From positions 1 to 22,874 of the forward strand of contig JAHEZG010000020.1 in NCBI GenBank assembly GCA_023251195.1: DNA of 22,874 nucleotides. Direction: 5' to 3'. Numbering within the stretch: the stretch's first letter is position 1; each line of letters opens with the position of its first letter. Shown piece by piece: positions 7,603 to 15,442 of the stretch. The position numbers were made by a program, and so were the translations under genes. This DNA comes from Chitinophagaceae bacterium. GTDB lineage: Bacteria > Bacteroidota > Bacteroidia > Chitinophagales > UBA10324. The notes below the pieces were generated by a model that saw nothing but the letters and a program-made list of their open reading frames with translations, searched no databases and had not been told where the DNA came from.

Positions 7603-7898
7603 GGATTATATTTTTTCTTTTTTGAATTCGTAAATCTTCGTTTTCATGCAACAGGTTTATTTCATGTAAAAGTAAAAATGAAAAAAGGTAGTGGGTATAG
7701 TAGAACTACGGTGTATTTTGCCTGCGGCTCTGTTTAATCAGATGCGCGAAGGCATGCCGCCAATCGCGAATAGTGGCTGCAATAAAAATTATTTGTAGAG
7801 ATGCTCTTCATAAGCACACTAAAGATTAAATAAATAATTGAGCAATTCAAATAATAGGTTAATAATTATTTTGCACCAATCCAATGGAAAAATTTTCA
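7603..7898. other. Gene-free stretch with a possible degenerate REP-like remnant
   Basis: No convincing coding frame. It should hold the promoter of the NPSFE gene (minus strand), but no clear TTG-N17-19-TAnnTTTG pair was found. Positions 7708-7728 (ACGGTG then TATTTTGCCTGCGGC) resemble 5916-5937 next to the left REP, apart from a 3-nt gap and about one mismatch. 7700-7790 is richer in GC than its surroundings. This may be a decayed end of the same element family. Confidence 0.4.
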
Positions 7899-8003
7899 AA
7901 AATTAAAATGCCCGCTGAAAATACAGCGGGCATTTTTTTTATTATCACTCATTAAGATTTAAATCAGATTCACTTTTTTCGGCACCGTGTTATTATGGTT
8001 TTT
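7899..8003. repeat. Direct repeat copy 2 (105 bp) bracketing the RAYT segment
   Basis: Near-identical to 5764-5867 (two differences). Here the repeat is in its natural place: it spans the terminator and the 3' end of the intact barrel gene, which continues beyond 8003. Confidence 0.95.
7905..7940. terminator. Intrinsic terminator of the outer-membrane barrel gene (copy 2)
   Basis: Stem AAAATGCCCGCTG (7905-7917) pairs with CAGCGGGCATTTT (7924-7936) around loop AAAATA, with T8 to 7940 on the plus strand and an A run (T on the minus strand) before it. It lies 19-54 nt after the stop codon of the minus-strand gene ending at 7959. Confidence 0.88.
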
Positions 8004-8654
8004 GTCTTTTGATTTTCCTTTTCCAGAATAACCGATGGCGATGTAAAACAACTGGCTGGTTTTAGGATAAGCCGGAATAAAAGATGTTTCATTTATATGG
8101 ATAACTGATGGTTTTAAAAAATCCATTAAATAATATTTAGCACACACATACATACTCTTTTTCTGATAGCGGATAAAAACAGCGGGATTAATAAGGTTGG
8201 TGTTATTTGATAACCACTCGTGATGTTTCTGCACTTTTTTATTTCCATCAAACACCTTCTCTTTATAATCAAGCATCACCTCTGCTGTTGCACCCAAGGT
8301 AATGAATCGTCGTTTCTCTAAATTACCAAACCGGAAACCAACAGGCACATTTAAACTGTAAGCACGCTGCTTTAAAGTGATGGTGTCGTTTGGTTTGGTA
8401 ATCATTCCAATGTTTGCCAATCCGATTCCGGTAATAAATCCGGCGCTTTTCGAAAAATCAATATTGAGTGTTTCGTCAAAATGATACCAGGCCGAAAACC
8501 GTACATTGCTATGAACATCTTTTCCTGCCGAATCGGTAGCGAGGCCATAAGAAAAAATAAAAGCACTTCCGTTTGTGAAGTATGGTTTCTTTTGAGCCGA
8601 TGAGTTTTTTATTATCAGACAAATAAAAAACAAAGTGACAATGCTGTATTTCAT
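7959..8654 (-). CDS. Outer-membrane beta-barrel protein
   Basis: 231 residues from ATG at 8654. An upstream in-frame ATG at 8708 adds 18 residues, but residues from 8654 (MKYSIVTLFFICLIIKNSSAQ) form a clean signal peptide ending in A-Q, so the shorter start is chosen. The mature part alternates short amphipathic strands (GSAFIFSYGLA, AGFITGIGLANIGMI, AYSLNVPVGFRFGN, RFITLGATAEVMLDY, SQLFYIAIGYSG), typical of the small eight- to ten-strand porin-like barrels annotated as 'outer membrane beta-barrel' in Bacteroidota. A lysine-rich 20-residue tail follows the last strand. Exact function is unknown. Its 3' end is duplicated at 5823-5867. It may be the last gene of a dapD-sirB1-barrel transcript. 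Confidence 0.8.
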   Translation of the reverse strand: MKYSIVTLFFICLIIKNSSAQKKPYFTNGSAFIFSYGLATDSAGKDVHSNVRFSAWYHFDETLNIDFSKSAGFITGIGLANIGMITKPNDTITLKQRAYSLNVPVGFRFGNLEKRRFITLGATAEVMLDYKEKVFDGNKKVQKHHEWLSNNTNLINPAVFIRYQKKSMYVCAKYYLMDFLKPSVIHINETSFIPAYPKTSQLFYIAIGYSGKGKSKDKNHNNTVPKKVNLI

Positions 8655-8775
8655 AAATTGGATTTTTATTGTTTTCAAAAAAAACGATAATGACCTTGAA
8701 CTATTCAATTACCCCGCCAATAATAATTTCCAAATGCGATTGAACTGAATTTATTACCTGCATTATTTTCAACTG

Positions 8776-9654
8776 TTAACTGATCACATGTAAAAGTTCT
8801 TTCAGTTCCAGCACCTTATCATTTTCGTTTTGCAATTCATATCCGGTTATTAAATAGTTAACTAACGAACGGATAACCTGCAAATTGTTGCAGGGCGAAA
8901 AATGAGTTGGCTCCGGTTTCACTTCCAGTTTATGCAGGTAGTGTGTAATGTCTTCGCGCGAAAAAATCATTCCCTTATTCAACGGATTAATATAGAAAAC
9001 AATGTCGCTTCGTATTTCCTGCTCGGTTTGTTCGGGCTGTATGGGATGGTTATGATACGAAAGAATAAAATGCTGCGGAAGGTCAACGCCATAAACCGGC
9101 ATTTGCAACTGATTGGCAATAACAAGATACAATATGCCAAGTGAAATGGGGTTTCCTTTTTTTGTTTCCAATAAATGATTGATGTAGCAGTATGCCGGAT
9201 TTGTTCCATCGCTTTCAGTACCGCGGTATCCATTCAAGCTGTAAAAAACATGGTTAAATACATTCACCTGTTCAAGTGGGGTAAGATTGTAATTCATCTC
9301 GAGCCAGATATCTTTTTTCAGTTTTTCAACCTGGTTCTGAATTTTCAGAATATTAATATCAGAGAATAAATGTTTGGCAATTAAAATGGCGCCCTGTAAT
9401 AAATCATCCGAATGATTTTTAGCCCAATCAGTTAAATCGGCTTTGAGTGTATCGGAATGAATGATGTGAATGACCTCTTCAATTTTTTTATGTACGAGGG
9501 CATCGGGTGATTTTTCCCAGTACTCTTCCAACGATGGTATTATTTCAGGGCCAAGTGAAATTAATTTATCAACCACCATTTTATTTACTTCCTGATCCGG
9601 ATCGTCGAGTAAATGAACAAGTGCATTTAATTCATTTTGATTTTCTGCTTTCAT
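8776..9654 (-). CDS. SirB1/transglutaminase-like family protein with N-terminal helical repeat
   Basis: 292 residues from ATG 9654. An ATG at 9720 would add 22 residues unlike the family and is kept as the alternative. Residues about 5-60 look like HEAT-type helices (LLDDPDQEVNKMVVDKLISLGPE). About 110-240 match the SirB1 / transglutaminase-like core 2 family: EMNYNLTPLEQVNVFNHVFY, the NPAYCYINHLLETKKGNPISLGILYLVIANQL segment and LPQHFILSY. Proteins of this family are widespread and poorly characterised; the cysteine-histidine arrangement (here YCYIN and PQHF) recalls transglutaminase folds, but activity is not established. It lies 144 bp downstream of dapD on the same strand and 121 bp upstream of the barrel gene. 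Confidence 0.85.
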   Translation of the reverse strand: MKAENQNELNALVHLLDDPDQEVNKMVVDKLISLGPEIIPSLEEYWEKSPDALVHKKIEEVIHIIHSDTLKADLTDWAKNHSDDLLQGAILIAKHLFSDINILKIQNQVEKLKKDIWLEMNYNLTPLEQVNVFNHVFYSLNGYRGTESDGTNPAYCYINHLLETKKGNPISLGILYLVIANQLQMPVYGVDLPQHFILSYHNHPIQPEQTEQEIRSDIVFYINPLNKGMIFSREDITHYLHKLEVKPEPTHFSPCNNLQVIRSLVNYLITGYELQNENDKVLELKELLHVIS

Positions 9655-9798
9655 TCTATTGCCTGTTGGTTGGTGAAAAGTAAGAGTCGATGTGTTTCCA
9701 ACTGATTTCAGCAAAGCCATACTACCAACAAGTTCTTATCATTGGTTTATATAATCAGACATTCTAAAAAGTGAATCAGTATAAAAATGAGCCGCACA

Positions 9799-10629
9799 TT
9801 AAACCGACACATCAAATTCCCGCAAAGTCTGATTCAATGATGTTTTTAAATCAGTGCTTGGTTTTCTTTTTCCAATAATGAGAGCGCAACTCACATTGTA
9901 TTCACCGGCCGGAAATTTTTTTGTGTAAGAACCCGGTATCACTACTGAGTTAGCAGGTACTCTTCCTTTTATAGTTATAGGTTTATCGCCACTCACATCA
10001 ATAATGTGTGTGCTTTGTGTCAATACTACATTGGCTCCAAGCACCGCTCCTTCTTGTACCAAAACTCCTTCAACCACAATGCATCGTGATCCGATAAAAC
10101 AATTGTCTTCAATAATTACCGGTGCTGCCTGCAATGGTTCAAGCACTCCGCCAATTCCAACACCTCCGCTCAGGTGCACATTTTTTCCAATCTGAGCACA
10201 TGAACCAACAGTTGCCCATGTATCTACCATAGTTCCCTCATCAACATAAGCGCCGATGTTTACATACGATGGCATCAGTATTACACCTTTCGCAAGAAAT
10301 GCCCCATGCCTGGCTATTGCATGCGGCACCACCCGAACACCTATGTCTTTATAATTTTTCTTCAACGGAATTTTATCGTGAAATTCCATTGGCCCCGCTT
10401 CCATTGTTTCCATTTGCCTGACCGGGAAATAAAGCAGCACTGCTTTTTTTAACCAGTCATTTACCACCCACTTCTTGTCACCTTGATCAGAGATGATGGG
10501 TTCTGCAATTCGCAACTCTCCTTTATCCAGTTGTGCAATCACATTTTCAATTGCCTGAATAGTAGCCGGGATTTTTAATAGTTCACGATTTTCCCATGCC
10601 TCTTCAATTTGCTTTTTCAGATTTATCAT
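9799..10629 (-). CDS. dapD: 2,3,4,5-tetrahydropyridine-2,6-dicarboxylate N-succinyltransferase
   Basis: 276 residues, close to the 274 of the E. coli enzyme and co-linear throughout. The N-terminal helical domain (1-95) ends in HDKIPLKK. It is followed by a left-handed beta-helix of hexapeptide repeats (about 98-225: MPSYVNIGAYVDEGTMVDTWATVGSCAQIG, GVGIGGVLEP, IEDNCFIGSRCIVVEGV) and a C-terminal extension with IGKRKPSTDLKTSLNQTLREF. It transfers succinyl from succinyl-CoA to tetrahydrodipicolinate in the succinylase branch of diaminopimelate/lysine synthesis, as a cytoplasmic trimer. It is the first gene of a possible minus-strand transcript and diverges from the MORN lipoprotein gene across 124 bp. 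No other dap gene is adjacent. Confidence 0.97.
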   Translation of the reverse strand: MINLKKQIEEAWENRELLKIPATIQAIENVIAQLDKGELRIAEPIISDQGDKKWVVNDWLKKAVLLYFPVRQMETMEAGPMEFHDKIPLKKNYKDIGVRVVPHAIARHGAFLAKGVILMPSYVNIGAYVDEGTMVDTWATVGSCAQIGKNVHLSGGVGIGGVLEPLQAAPVIIEDNCFIGSRCIVVEGVLVQEGAVLGANVVLTQSTHIIDVSGDKPITIKGRVPANSVVIPGSYTKKFPAGEYNVSCALIIGKRKPSTDLKTSLNQTLREFDVSV

Positions 10630-10753
10630 AACACAAAATTAATTTCATCAAAGAAAGAAAGAATCAATTTATTTCAATGGATTTAAAAATTTATTAAATC
10701 GCAGCACAATAAACACCGCGCTTTTTCATTTTACATTTACAAAAAAAATAATC

Positions 10754-11419
10754 ATGAATAAAAACCTGCTCATTGCCTTCCTATTGCTGTCAATTCTGAA
10801 TTCATGCAAGCACGAAACAACTCAGGTAAAATCATATTACGATCACGATGGAAAAATTCTGAAAGAAGAATTTTTTGTGTTAACTGATAGCCCGGCAATA
10901 CGAAATGGTAGTTATACTTTATACAATCAAACAGGAAAAATAATTGAAACCCGCAACTACAATCACAATCAGTTAAGCGATACCCTGCGCAGGTTTTATG
11001 AATCAGGAAAATTGAGTGAAGAATGTATTTATAAAAACAATGAATTGAATGGTTACCGGAAATTATTTTATGAAAGCGGTAAAATTTTAAATGAAGAAAC
11101 TTATGCAAATGGAAAATTTGAAGGACCTTATTATTCTTATTTTGAAAATGGAAATAAAAAGGAAGAAGGGCAGTATGCAGCAGAAGCCATGAAGGGCTTA
11201 TGGAAATTTTATTATGAAAGCGGTGAACTGCAACAAGAAGTTGAATTTGCCGATAACATGGAAAACGGAGCCTATAAATATTATTTCAAAAACGGAAAGG
11301 TGAAGGAAGAAGGAAATTATTTGAACGGCAAAAACGATAGTGTTTGGAAGTATTACAATGAGGAAGGAAAACAGACTGCCGATACGACCTGGTTTGAAGG
11401 ATATGCATTGAAAAAATAA
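10754..11419 (+). CDS. Lipoprotein with MORN-like (YwqK-type) repeats
   Basis: 221 residues. A lipoprotein signal with lipobox ILNSC puts the lipidated cysteine at C18. From about residue 65 there are five to six repeats of about 23 residues with the core F/Y-Y-E-S/N-G-K-x-x-E-E-x-x-Y-x-N-G-x-x-x-G (for example YESGKILNEETYANGKFEG and YFKNGKVKEEGNYLNGK), matching the MORN_2 repeat. Databases often label such proteins 'toxin-antitoxin system YwqK family antitoxin', but there is no partner toxin here and the lipobox points to a membrane-anchored protein. Function unknown; MORN repeats usually bind lipids or proteins. Its stop is 6 bp from the stop of the convergent SDR, with no hairpin between. 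Confidence 0.87.
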   Translation: MNKNLLIAFLLLSILNSCKHETTQVKSYYDHDGKILKEEFFVLTDSPAIRNGSYTLYNQTGKIIETRNYNHNQLSDTLRRFYESGKLSEECIYKNNELNGYRKLFYESGKILNEETYANGKFEGPYYSYFENGNKKEEGQYAAEAMKGLWKFYYESGELQQEVEFADNMENGAYKYYFKNGKVKEEGNYLNGKNDSVWKYYNEEGKQTADTTWFEGYALKK

Positions 11420-11425
11420 ATGCTG

Positions 11426-12244
11426 TTACTTAAAAGGAGAATCAGCTTCACGCGCAATGGTGTTATACGCCATTCTATCAACCCACGCCGGAAAAAATTT
11501 TCCGAGCAATACTGAAATTTTTCCTTGTGCAGTTAAGGTGATTGTTCGTTTTCTTTTTACTACTCCATTTACAATGTAACGAGCGACTTCTTCAGCGCTC
11601 ATTAATTTTTTTTCATCCAATGGAGTGTCGCCCTGAGCTTGTCCTTTTTTATTGAGTGCCGTTTTTCGAATGTTTGATTCAGTATAACCCGGACAACAAA
11701 TCATTACATGCAATCCTGTTTTTAAATTCTCGCATCGCAATGCTCCTAAAAAACCATGCATGGCAAATTTTGATGCAGAGTAACCGGTTCGCCCCGGTAA
11801 CCCAAGGTAACCTGCAACAGATGAAATACCCACTATACTTCCTTTCTGTTTTAATATTTCAGGCAAGGCATACTTGGTACAAAAAACAGTTCCCCAAAAA
11901 TTTATATCCATCAATTGTTTTATTACTGTTAAATCTAAATCATTGAATAAGGCACGCATTGAAATTCCTGCATTGTTAACGAGCACATCAATTTTTCCAA
12001 ACCTTGCAATTGTTTCGGTAATAATTTTTTTACAGTCTGCTTCTATGCTAACATCTGATACTACTTCAAGTATTTCAGCGCCTGTAATTTTTCTCATTTC
12101 CATAGCAGCCGCTTCAAGCGATTGAGCATTGCGGCCGGTTATTACCACCTTGCATCCTGCCTTAATAAATTCAATGGCGCAGGCTTTACCAATTCCAGAT
12201 GATGCTCCGGTTATAATGACCACTTTATTTTTTAAATCACTCAT
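11426..12244 (-). CDS. SDR family oxidoreductase (DHRS7B-like)
   Basis: 272-residue classical SDR. TGASSGIG is at 12-19 and NNAG at 90-93. The catalytic serine is at about 141-142 (SSVAGYLGLPG), with Y155 and K159 in YSASK. The CCPGYTESNIR segment (about 185-195) and the long C-terminal tail after it resemble the DHRS7/DHRS7B branch. NAD(P)-dependent, substrate unknown. It shares the G-Y-x-G-L-x-G motif before the active-site tyrosine with the KDSR-like enzyme at 585 but lacks its YPPDTDTP signature, so it should not be called a ketosphinganine reductase on this evidence. It diverges from ribH across about 109 bp that must hold both promoters. Confidence 0.9.
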   Translation of the reverse strand: MSDLKNKVVIITGASSGIGKACAIEFIKAGCKVVITGRNAQSLEAAAMEMRKITGAEILEVVSDVSIEADCKKIITETIARFGKIDVLVNNAGISMRALFNDLDLTVIKQLMDINFWGTVFCTKYALPEILKQKGSIVGISSVAGYLGLPGRTGYSASKFAMHGFLGALRCENLKTGLHVMICCPGYTESNIRKTALNKKGQAQGDTPLDEKKLMSAEEVARYIVNGVVKRKRTITLTAQGKISVLLGKFFPAWVDRMAYNTIAREADSPFK

Positions 12245-12353
12245 GCGTGCGAAAATAACTTTCAGATTTATAGTTTGTCAGGGTTATACTGCAAACTTTC
12301 AATCATCCAATCTTTCAATTTACTTTGCAATCAAAAATTGATTGAATATTGAT

Positions 12354-12860
12354 ATGGCTTCTGAATTAAAAAATCTTTCTGACTACAAAGCAGATGAAAT
12401 TTCATCAGCTAAGGGTTTTCGTTTTGCCATCGTTCGTTCAGAATGGAATAGTGAAATCACGACTCCACTTACTGATGGTTGCATTAAAACTTTGGTAAAA
12501 CACGGAGCAAAAGAATCGAACATAAATTTGCTGCATGTGCCCGGCAGTTTTGAATTAACATTTGCATGCAGTGAGTTAGCAAAATCAAAAAATTACCATG
12601 CCATCATTGCCATCGGTTGCATTATTGAAGGCGAGACTCGGCATTTCGAATTCATAGCATCGGCAGTTGCAAATGGTATTACACAACTCAATACACTTTA
12701 CAACACACCTGTAATTTTCGGAGTGCTTACACCTGCATCGCAACAACAAGCCATTGATCGCGCCGGCGGAAAATTCGGGAACAAAGGAGTGGAAGCAGCC
12801 GTTACAGCAATTAAAATGATTGCTTTGAAAACGCAGATTCAAAAAAAGAAATTTAAATAA
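12354..12860 (+). CDS. ribH: 6,7-dimethyl-8-ribityllumazine synthase
   Basis: 168 residues from ATG 12354; a TTG at 12342 in frame adds only four. It condenses 5-amino-6-ribitylaminouracil with dihydroxybutanone phosphate, the step before riboflavin synthase, and is expected to form pentamers or icosahedral shells. Visible motifs are the SEWN segment binding the ribityl chain (29-32), VPGSFEL (62-68), AIGCIIEGETRHFEF with the catalytic histidine H97, and PVIFGVLTPASQQQAIDRAGG..GNKGVEAA near the C-terminus. The length is usual for the family with a short lysine-rich tail. It stands apart from other rib genes, as is common in Bacteroidota. Confidence 0.96.
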   Translation: MASELKNLSDYKADEISSAKGFRFAIVRSEWNSEITTPLTDGCIKTLVKHGAKESNINLLHVPGSFELTFACSELAKSKNYHAIIAIGCIIEGETRHFEFIASAVANGITQLNTLYNTPVIFGVLTPASQQQAIDRAGGKFGNKGVEAAVTAIKMIALKTQIQKKKFK

Positions 12861-12931
12861 CAGTAACATAATACATAAAATTTTCAGGTGCTAAGGTTTT
12901 TCAGTTATTGATTTTAAATTTTAAAATAGAA

Positions 12932-13768
12932 ATGAAACTTTATACGATAGATACAGGATTTTTTAAACTTGATGGAGGCGCCATGTTTGGTGTGGTGCCA
13001 AAAACTATCTGGAATAAACTCAACCCTGCCGATAACAATAATTTATGTACCTGGGCCATGCGCTGTCTGCTGGTTGAAGAAGGAAACCGATTGGTATTAA
13101 TTGATTGCGGCCTTGGTACTAAACAAAGTGAAAAATTCTTGAGTTACTACGAACCATTCGGTGATGATTCACTTGAAAAATCATTGCGCAAAAACGGTTT
13201 CAGACCTGAGGACATTACCGATGTATTTTTAACACATCTGCATTTCGATCATTGCGGAGGTGCCATAAAAATGGATGCAAACGGAAAATTTATTCCTGCT
13301 TTTCAAAATGCAATCTATTGGAGTCATGCTGAACATTGGGAGTGGGCAACAAATCCAAATTCCAGAGAAAAGGCTAGTTTCCTGAAAGAAAATATTTTGC
13401 CCGTTAAAGAAAGCGGACAATTAAAAATGCTTGGCGACGGGGAAGAAATTTTTCCCGGCTTTTCGAACATCACCGTGTATGGTCATACGGAAGCCATGAT
13501 GCTTCCGAAAATTACTACGAAAAATAATACCCTTATTTATTGTGCTGACCTGTTGCCATCTGCAGGCCACTTACCGATTTCGTATGTTATGGCTTATGAT
13601 GTTCGGCCATTAATTACTTTGGTTGAAAAAGAAAATTTTATGAAACAAGCAATGGCAAATAATTGGTTGTTATTTTTTGAACACGATAAAAGCATTGAAG
13701 CCTGTTCGCTTATTCAAACAGAAAGAGGTGTTCGAATGAACCAAGAAATAAAAGTTAGTGAGTTATAG
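12932..13768 (+). CDS. Metallo-beta-lactamase-fold hydrolase
   Basis: 278 residues from ATG 12932 (a TTG at 12908 would add eight). All zinc ligands of the superfamily are visible: H102-x-H104-x-D106-H107 in THLHFDHCGG, H185 in YGHTEAMM, D206 in YCADLLPS and H251 in FFEHD. The overall layout (N-terminal GGAMFGVVPKTIW, then LIDCGLG) resembles the lactonase/quorum-quenching-like and N-acyl hydrolase relatives of the fold, but substrate cannot be assigned. No signal peptide, so cytoplasmic. It lies 71 bp after ribH on the same strand, possibly co-transcribed. Confidence 0.9.
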   Translation: MKLYTIDTGFFKLDGGAMFGVVPKTIWNKLNPADNNNLCTWAMRCLLVEEGNRLVLIDCGLGTKQSEKFLSYYEPFGDDSLEKSLRKNGFRPEDITDVFLTHLHFDHCGGAIKMDANGKFIPAFQNAIYWSHAEHWEWATNPNSREKASFLKENILPVKESGQLKMLGDGEEIFPGFSNITVYGHTEAMMLPKITTKNNTLIYCADLLPSAGHLPISYVMAYDVRPLITLVEKENFMKQAMANNWLLFFEHDKSIEACSLIQTERGVRMNQEIKVSEL

Positions 13769-13806
13769 TTTTTTGTGATTGATTAATTACAGATCAACTA
13801 TCAGGA

Positions 13807-14655
13807 TCAATTCGCACTTACAATTTTCATAATCTGTTGAAATAATCTGAATTGCTTTTCCTCTATTCTGTTAATAGTAATGGTTTGCGCACGGTTATAT
13901 CCACCAATGTAATACCTCGAAAACCATGGAAGCACCGAAGTAGCTTCTAAAAAAGAATACTGCAAAGCGGTATTAATTGTCAGGTAAAAAAATGCACCGG
14001 TAATTAACAAAGAGTTAATTCCGTTTTTAATATCGCCTGCATAAAATTGTCCCATGCCGGGAATAATCATTGAAAGTACTCTTGCCGTTTTCGGGTTTTT
14101 CTTCTGAACGCGCTCGGCTTTTGCAATCAGTTTTATCAATTGATTTTTTTTTACTGAATCGCTAATCACTTCATTGAACGCCGATTTGCTTTCTTCAAAT
14201 TTATTCAATCCATAATAGGCCGTCGCCAGAAAAATATTTTTTGTCATACTGATATTTAAATCATCATTGGTACTGTATAATTCCTGCAATGCTTCCAGAA
14301 ATTTTTTTTCATAAATAAATATAGCTGCCTTGCTTAATGCAATCAGGTTTCTGATACTGTCATTCGATGTGCTGAAATAAGCCAGTTCATAAAATTCTTT
14401 TGCTTGTGCAAAATCATTTAATACAAAGTAGGCATCGGCGGTGTTCAGTAAACAATCAGTGCTCTTGTAACCATCACCAAAAAAGCTAATCCGCTGATAT
14501 AATTTTAATGCAGCTTCGTAATTGCCTTCATTCTTCAGCACTGTTGCTAAATCAAATAGCGTGGCTACATCCTGCGATTTAGCAGAATAAATAATAGTCA
14601 GGTTAAAGACTAAGACTAAATAAATCAGTTGCCTTTTTAAGCAATTCATTTTCAT
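13807..14655 (-). CDS. TPR protein with C-terminal membrane-hairpin (S-x-I-I-P-G-x-G-x-x-Y-x-G-D) motif, last gene of the YidD-like operon
   Basis: 282 residues. The signal peptide is 1-28 (ending SAKSQ). TPR-like helices span about 30-185 (ATVLKNEGNYEAALKLYQRI, ADAYFVLNDFAQAKEFYELA, ATAYYGLNKFEESKSAFNEV). SMIIPGMGQFYAGDIKNG at about 195-212 is followed by a hydrophobic segment (214-232) and a second, weaker one (about 240-255). This motif resembles the IPG-x-GQ-x-Y-x-G signature of TM2/DUF5683-like small membrane domains. It is a paralogue of the gene just upstream (same motif and architecture), and its start codon lies 53 nt inside that gene, so the two are probably translationally coupled. 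Likely an envelope scaffold; no enzymatic motif seen. Confidence 0.82.
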   Translation of the reverse strand: MKMNCLKRQLIYLVLVFNLTIIYSAKSQDVATLFDLATVLKNEGNYEAALKLYQRISFFGDGYKSTDCLLNTADAYFVLNDFAQAKEFYELAYFSTSNDSIRNLIALSKAAIFIYEKKFLEALQELYSTNDDLNISMTKNIFLATAYYGLNKFEESKSAFNEVISDSVKKNQLIKLIAKAERVQKKNPKTARVLSMIIPGMGQFYAGDIKNGINSLLITGAFFYLTINTALQYSFLEATSVLPWFSRYYIGGYNRAQTITINRIEEKQFRLFQQIMKIVSAN

Positions 14656-15442
14656 GTCGGTGATTAAAATCTTTTGCGGATTTAAATGAGCCGTAAATAT
14701 TTCCTAAATATAATCCGGCGCTGAACCCGCCAAATATCCAACCATATACACTCTTGGTTCCGTTTTTTTCAAATCCGCGATAAGATTGAATTCCGGATGC
14801 GCCAATCAATAGCATTGAAAACAATGCATCCTTCCAATCTCCCGAATAAATTTTTCCTGTGCCCGGTATAATTGTCGACATGGTCATGGCCAATGCTGCA
14901 GATCGGTGGGGTAAATTTTTATACTCTTTAAATACAATGGAATACGGTGAAAAAGTTTTTGACTCTGAATAATTATTTGATAAATAAATCTGCTCTGCTG
15001 ATTTCCATTTTTTCAACATGAGGTTTTTATTCATTAATAAATAATCTCGATCGTTTGTTGAAATTTTATTTGTGCCGATCAAAAAAGAATCAGCCAATTC
15101 AAAATTTCTGTTTAGTAAAAGCAGCACTGTAAATTCTTTAGCTATGGATGAATTCATTTTTTCATAATCTGGAAAAATGATTTTTGTTTTTGCTATTCCC
15201 TGATCGTACAAGCCTCCTTTCCTATAGGATTTCAATAAGAGCAACGAAGCCGAATCGCTTTCGGGTTGCATATACAGCCAGCGTTCGCATTCTTCAGCCG
15301 CCAGTTTATATTGACCTGATTGGTATAAATAATCAGCAAATGTTTTAGTATGCGATAAATCAAAAAGGTTTTGCGCACTGCACTTCTGTACCGAAAAAAT
15401 CGAACAGGAAACTATAATCAAGAGCAAATAAAAATTCTTCAT
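14603..15442 (-). CDS. TPR protein with C-terminal membrane-hairpin motif, paralogue of the next gene
   Basis: 279 residues. ATG 15442 overlaps the stop of the YidD-like gene as TGATG (one shared base). The signal peptide is 1-24 (ending KCSAQ). TPR-like helices span about 32-155 (ADYLYQSGQYKLAAEECERWLYMQPES, SYRKGGLYDQGIAKTKIIF). STIIPGTGKIYSGDWKDA at 189-206 is followed by hydrophobic segments at about 206-220 and 232-250. It shares with its neighbour the order signal peptide, TPR, IIPG-x-G-x-x-Y-x-GD motif, two hydrophobic stretches and a charged tail, which suggests an old tandem duplication. Function unknown; position and overlap tie it to the YidD- and LolA-like proteins upstream. Confidence 0.82.
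   Translation of the reverse strand: MKNFYLLLIIVSCSIFSVQKCSAQNLFDLSHTKTFADYLYQSGQYKLAAEECERWLYMQPESDSASLLLLKSYRKGGLYDQGIAKTKIIFPDYEKMNSSIAKEFTVLLLLNRNFELADSFLIGTNKISTNDRDYLLMNKNLMLKKWKSAEQIYLSNNYSESKTFSPYSIVFKEYKNLPHRSAALAMTMSTIIPGTGKIYSGDWKDALFSMLLIGASGIQSYRGFEKNGTKSVYGWIFGGFSAGLYLGNIYGSFKSAKDFNHRHENELLKKATDLFSLSL

Noticed and set aside
7800..7845. GTAGAGATGC ... GCACACTA as a dispersed hairpin repeat
   Set aside because: The two arms pair poorly and no second copy was seen in the window.
10754..11419. Toxin-antitoxin reading of the MORN-repeat protein (YwqK 'antitoxin' label)
   Set aside because: No toxin-like partner is adjacent, the neighbours are dapD and an SDR, and the protein has a lipobox. 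The repeat alone does not support a toxin-antitoxin system.
12245..12353. TTTACTTTG before ribH as a Bacteroidota -7 element
   Set aside because: It is one base short of TAnnTTTG spacing and has no TTG/TTTG at a proper upstream distance, so it was not called.
13769..13806. Short TTGAT/ATCAA inverted repeat between the convergent MBL and TPR genes as a terminator
   Set aside because: The stem is only about five pairs and there is no T run, so it is too weak to support.
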